From: Chloroflexota bacterium
GTDB lineage: Bacteria > Chloroflexota > Anaerolineae > Aggregatilineales > UBA3940
Direction: 5' to 3'
NCBI GenBank assembly: GCA_024643825.1
Contig: JAHEME010000102.1
Location: 1 to 8,245, forward strand
DNA: 8,245 nt
Shown: piece by piece, positions 5,512 through 8,245 of the stretch
Position numbering within the stretch: the stretch's first letter is position 1
Layout: each line of letters begins with the position of its first letter
Translations under genes and position numbers: made by a program
Notes under the pieces: model-generated
The model's input: the letters and a program-made list of their open reading frames with translations, nothing else
Told to the model about the DNA's origin: nothing
The model's database searches: none

Positions 5512-6759
5512 ATGGCCCGAATTCTTGTAATTGATGACGATCAGAGCCTTCTCCAGATGATGAACATGATGCTCCGGCGTGCAGGGCATGAGCCCTATCT
5601 TGCCACTAACGGTCATGACGGCATCAAGATCGCGCGGCGTGAAATGCCAGATGCCGCCATTGTCGATGTGATGATGCCCGAACTCAGCGGATATGAGGTA
5701 TGCCGCATTCTGCGGGAAGACCCCAAGACGATGGACATCCCATTACTGATTCTCACCGCGCTCTCCCAGCGAGAGCATCGCGATCAGGCGCAGGATTCTG
5801 GAGCAGATGATTATGTAACCAAGCCCGTCACGCGAGATGATCTGGTCGGGCATGTAGAAGAACTTCTCCGCACCGGCGCGACGAATATCCCCGCGCCATT
5901 GGAACCACCGCCGTCTGTAATGGTGAAGGAAGAAGCCCCTGCTCCTGCGGCAGCATCTCCGTTGGATTCTCTAGTAGATCAAAGACCCTCTCCGCAGAAG
6001 CCAGCAGTACAGCCGCCTCCAACGGTCGTACCCCGACAGCCTGTGACTCCGAGTGGTCTTCCTCTGGTAGCTGTAGTTGGACTTTCCAGCGGAGTTGGCG
6101 CGACTTCGCTCGCAGTAAATCTGGGCCTTGCCTTGATGCAGTTTGGGCGTTCGTGTCTTGTCGATCTGCATCAGCAGGGTGGTCAGGTAGCGGTCCAACT
6201 TAAAATGGTGCCGCCTCGCAATACCTGGGTAGACCTCGTCAGTGAGCAGGGACTCGACAAACGCATGATTGGCAGCGCCTTGATGCTCGATCACGCAGCC
6301 GGAGTCGCAGTTCTTGCTGGCCCACTGGGGCCGACTCGTGCTCGCTTGGATTCACGGTCACTCAACTATCTATTCTCTGTGCTGACCGAAGGCTTCCGCC
6401 GCATTGTGGTAGATGCACAAACATCCCTCGATGATATGACCCTGGCAACACTCATGCATGCTTCGCACCTTGTGATGGTAGTCGGAGACGATCCGGCTGA
6501 CCTTGTTACCGTGCCAGAGACTCTGCACGCTGTGCAAAGCCTGAAATTACCCGCCACCCATCACATTGTCCTGAACCATACGCGCCCAAGCGGGGTGACT
6601 CATGATGCCGTGATGCGGGCGGTTAACCAGCCACTCTCCTCAGATATTCCCTATGAACCTGCACAGGCCGAAGCTCTTCAGAAGGGAATGCCCCTCGTCA
6701 TGTCTCGACCTGACTCGTTGTTCTCGCGAGCACTGCTGCAACTATCACGCCAGCTATAA
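5512..6759 (+). CDS. Response regulator: receiver domain fused to a CpaE/MinD-like ATPase fold lacking the Walker lysines
   Basis: The receiver domain (about residues 1-122) is intact: acidic pair Asp8-Asp9, phospho-acceptor Asp52 in IVDVMMP, Thr82 and Lys104 in TKP. A Pro/Ala-rich linker (about 124-182) leads to a ParA/MinD-type domain (183-415), recognisable by VAVVGLSSGVGATSLAVNLG and LVDLHQQGGQ. In this family Walker A is normally KGGVGKT/S; here both lysine positions are replaced, giving SSGVGATS, so ATP hydrolysis is doubtful. The layout resembles CpaE/TadZ proteins that position pili or other machinery at cell sites, in which Walker motifs are often degenerate. No pilus genes are visible, so that role is not proven. 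I use ATG 5512 (415 residues) because AAGGAA precedes it and the receiver begins exactly there; an in-frame ATG at 5422 would add 30 atypical residues. A second receiver gene follows 92 bp downstream. Confidence 0.9.
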   Translation: MARILVIDDDQSLLQMMNMMLRRAGHEPYLATNGHDGIKIARREMPDAAIVDVMMPELSGYEVCRILREDPKTMDIPLLILTALSQREHRDQAQDSGADDYVTKPVTRDDLVGHVEELLRTGATNIPAPLEPPPSVMVKEEAPAPAAASPLDSLVDQRPSPQKPAVQPPPTVVPRQPVTPSGLPLVAVVGLSSGVGATSLAVNLGLALMQFGRSCLVDLHQQGGQVAVQLKMVPPRNTWVDLVSEQGLDKRMIGSALMLDHAAGVAVLAGPLGPTRARLDSRSLNYLFSVLTEGFRRIVVDAQTSLDDMTLATLMHASHLVMVVGDDPADLVTVPETLHAVQSLKLPATHHIVLNHTRPSGVTHDAVMRAVNQPLSSDIPYEPAQAEALQKGMPLVMSRPDSLFSRALLQLSRQL

Positions 6760-6765
6760 TCCATT

Positions 6766-6816
6766 GAGGATCGCCCCACTTCCACCGATCAGGTTTAGCA
6801 GCGGTGGGCGATCTTC
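6766..6816 (+). repeat. Strong imperfect hairpin between the two receiver genes
   Basis: In plus-strand RNA, 6766-6776 pairs with 6806-6816 over 11 bp with one G-U, and after a single bulged C the AC at 6778-6779 pairs with the GU at 6804-6805. An alternative inner stem uses CACCG and CGGTG. The nearest U-run (CUAUUUUG, about 6822-6829) starts several bases after the stem, so termination would be inefficient at best. It may attenuate, process or stabilise the two-gene message. Confidence 0.55.
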
Positions 6817-6851
6817 TGAGGCTATTTTGAATACTCCGTGGGGAAATAGGC

Positions 6852-7739
6852 ATGAATAAGATATTAGTCGTCGAAGATGAGGTAATTACTTCAGATTTAC
6901 TGCGCCGCTATTTCGAAATGGTGGGGTATCAGGTGGTCAGCGCATTGACAGGCAATAATGCCATCAAAATCGCCGGGGAAGAACAGCCAGAAGTGATCAT
7001 TCTGGACATCATGCTGCCAGATATGGATGGCTATGAGATTTGCAAACAGCTTCGGTCAAATGAACACACCAGACGAATCCCCATTATCTTCCTGACACAA
7101 AAAGACGAACGGCGAGATCGCCTTGATGGGTTGGGGCTGGGTGCTGATGACTACATCACCAAGCCATTTGATGTCGAGGAACTGCGACTGCGCGTGCATA
7201 ATATCATCACCCGCATGGGTGGCATGCCGCTGGTCGATCCGCGTACGAGCCTACCCAATATGGCGCTGATTAAAGAACGTCTCCCAGGAATTCTCGCCAA
7301 TCCGGACAGCGTCTTTCTCGATGTACAGATCGAAAACTACGCTCCCTTTGTGCAAAAATATGGGCCTGTATCCGGCAATCAGGTTGTGCGTGCCGCTGCC
7401 AAATTGATTGGGGATGTGCTGCATCAGTTCGACCCCAGTGGATCCTTTATCGGCCATCCGAAGGACGACCACTTTTTGATCGGGCTTAAGAGCGTCGCCG
7501 CGGCGAATGTAGAACAGGAACTTCCCGTTCGCTTTCGCCGCCAGGTAGAGCAGTATTATGGTGCAGAGGAGGTTGCTTCGGGGAAGCTGAAGATCGGCGA
7601 AATGGAATCACCGCTTATGCGCTTTAAGCTGCTTCGGATTCCGGCTGCTTCGCTCAAGAATCTCATTGAAATACCGGAATCCTTGAAGCCTTCCCCTCCT
7701 GGAGCTACAAAACAGTCGGCTGCCGACACCACAAACTGA
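6852..7739 (+). CDS. Response regulator: receiver domain with degenerate GGDEF-like domain
   Basis: This 295-residue protein starts with a canonical receiver domain (1-121): Glu8-Asp9, phospho-acceptor Asp52 in ILDIMLP, Thr82 and Lys104 in TKPF. A GGDEF-type fold follows (about 126-270), shown by VDPRTSLPNMALIKERL, which matches the family's 'DPLTGLPNR' start, and by VFLDVQIENYAPFVQKYG, which matches the metal and substrate segment. The catalytic parts are lost: the signature reads KDDHF (204-208) in place of GGDEF, GHxxGD is GPVSGN (171-176), and the usual Asn-Asp of the substrate site is Val-Gln. It should not make cyclic di-GMP and probably acts by protein contact, perhaps as a sensor or scaffold. 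The C-terminal 25 residues are Pro/Ser-rich. It lies downstream of another receiver gene on the same strand, and their key residues fall at identical numbers (52, 82, 104). Confidence 0.88.
   Translation: MNKILVVEDEVITSDLLRRYFEMVGYQVVSALTGNNAIKIAGEEQPEVIILDIMLPDMDGYEICKQLRSNEHTRRIPIIFLTQKDERRDRLDGLGLGADDYITKPFDVEELRLRVHNIITRMGGMPLVDPRTSLPNMALIKERLPGILANPDSVFLDVQIENYAPFVQKYGPVSGNQVVRAAAKLIGDVLHQFDPSGSFIGHPKDDHFLIGLKSVAAANVEQELPVRFRRQVEQYYGAEEVASGKLKIGEMESPLMRFKLLRIPAASLKNLIEIPESLKPSPPGATKQSAADTTN
7715..7727 (-). terminator. Possible recO terminator inside the 3' end of the convergent receiver gene
   Basis: On the minus strand a short GC-rich stem GTCGG-CAG-CCGAC is followed by TGTTTTGT, about 30 bp after the recO stop codon. 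The stem is only 5 bp, so it would be weak. It overlaps the last codons of the convergent gene because the gap between the two stop codons is just 17 bp and has no room for a separate terminator. Confidence 0.3.
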
Positions 7740-7756
7740 CCGACTCTTTTGCTATA

Positions 7757-8245
7757 TCATTCCCCAGGAGATCGAGTTTCTCTGCGCAGCCGTTCCAGGA
7801 ACGCTGCCGATTTCAAGCGCCGTTCCAAATGGTAGCTTAGAAGTTCATACAAGATGCGCTCACACTCTGCCTGGACACCGCTGCTCAAAGTGAGTTGCTC
7901 CACTACCGAAAAAGGACGCGTCTGTAAGTATCGCAGCACCTTGAGTGCTCGCAAGGTGAGTGATCTGCCTCGTTGATGGCTATGCTCGCAAGTTGGGCAT
8001 ACAACACCCCCATCTGGCACACTGAAGAACTGGTCTTCCGGTTTGATGTCCCGGTCGCAAATCACGCAGTGGAATAGTTCGGGGCGGTAGCCGGAAAGAT
8101 CGAGCAATTGCAGTTCGTAAAAGCGCGCTGTGCGTTGAAGATCGCTGGTCGTGGTAATCCATCCCAGAGCATTTCGCAGCAGATCATACAACGCCCCGTT
8201 CTCGTCATGATCTTCCGTGAATGCATCTAGCAGTTCCACGATGTG
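7757..8245 (-). CDS. recO: DNA repair protein RecO, C-terminal part, cut by window edge
   Basis: RecO helps load RecA at single-stranded gaps with RecR and anneals complementary strands. The visible 162 residues cover the helical middle and the zinc-binding part. FYELQLLDLSGYRPEL is the typical RecO segment ahead of the zinc site, which is formed by CVIC and, about 20 residues later, CPTC, after a GGVVC turn. The remaining part (SLTLRALKVLRYLQTRPF and a long helix near YELLSYHLERRLKSAAFL) fits the family C-terminus. The frame stays open through base 8245: the residues before the GTG at 8239 read HI, giving HIVELLDAF, as expected within RecO. The N-terminal OB-fold therefore lies outside and that GTG is an internal valine. 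It converges on the receiver gene with 17 bp between stop codons. Confidence 0.9.
   Translation of the reverse strand, partial: HIVELLDAFTEDHDENGALYDLLRNALGWITTTSDLQRTARFYELQLLDLSGYRPELFHCVICDRDIKPEDQFFSVPDGGVVCPTCEHSHQRGRSLTLRALKVLRYLQTRPFSVVEQLTLSSGVQAECERILYELLSYHLERRLKSAAFLERLRRETRSPGE

Noticed and set aside
6755..6760. Perfect TATAAT at the stop codon of the first receiver gene, as a promoter for the second
   Set aside because: No acceptable -35 box lies 16-18 bp upstream and there is no extended -10 TG, so it may be chance.
414..6815. Shared GGCGATCTT in the mrp terminator and in the receiver-gene hairpin, as a dispersed repeat family
   Set aside because: There are only two short copies, and the surrounding arms and loops differ. 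A whole-genome count of the motif would be needed to claim a family.

Overview
The window looks like ordinary chromosomal DNA of a bacterium. A Chloroflexota member, perhaps Anaerolineae-like, is my best guess. It rests on the style of the NuoB/NuoCD/NuoI proteins, a CXXC-less Mrp and receiver proteins with degenerate output domains; no marker gene here proves it. I see no tRNA, rRNA, CRISPR array, insertion sequence, phage gene or origin.

Left part (1-5214), all on the minus strand. Read in the direction of transcription, the order is nuoB (5214-4543), nuoCD fusion (4524-2704), nuoI (2643-2032), a small unrecognised CXXC-x10-CXXC protein (1937-1578), mrp (1515-457), a rho-independent terminator (436-414), and then the start of a PSP1/RicT-like gene that runs off the left edge. 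The three nuo genes encode only the quinone-reducing Q-module of respiratory complex I: the N2, N6a and N6b Fe-S clusters and the quinone pocket. The NADH module and all membrane subunits, including nuoA and nuoH, are absent. The two genes that follow could plausibly serve Fe-S or assembly functions: a Cys-rich small protein and an Mrp/NBP35-type P-loop ATPase, the family that includes the complex I assembly factor Ind1/NUBPL. Three junctions in the cluster (nuoCD|nuoI, nuoI|small gene, small gene|mrp) each carry an inverted repeat. Two of these pair completely only in the minus-strand RNA, through G-U wobbles.

Middle (5215-5511) is a divergent control region of about 300 bp. It has a good extended -10 promoter firing left into nuoB, with a leader of about 140 nt, and a second promoter firing right into the signalling genes.

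Right part (5512-8245). Two plus-strand genes encode proteins with intact phospho-receiver domains but apparently dead output domains: REC plus a MinD/CpaE-like ATPase fold lacking both Walker A lysines, and REC plus a GGDEF fold without the GGDEF motif. A strong hairpin separates them. The second gene converges with the 3' part of recO on the minus strand, which is cut by the right edge.

The most interesting signals are the isolated Q-module operon with its two accessory genes, the series of intergenic RNA hairpins, and the pair of receiver proteins with catalytically dead outputs.
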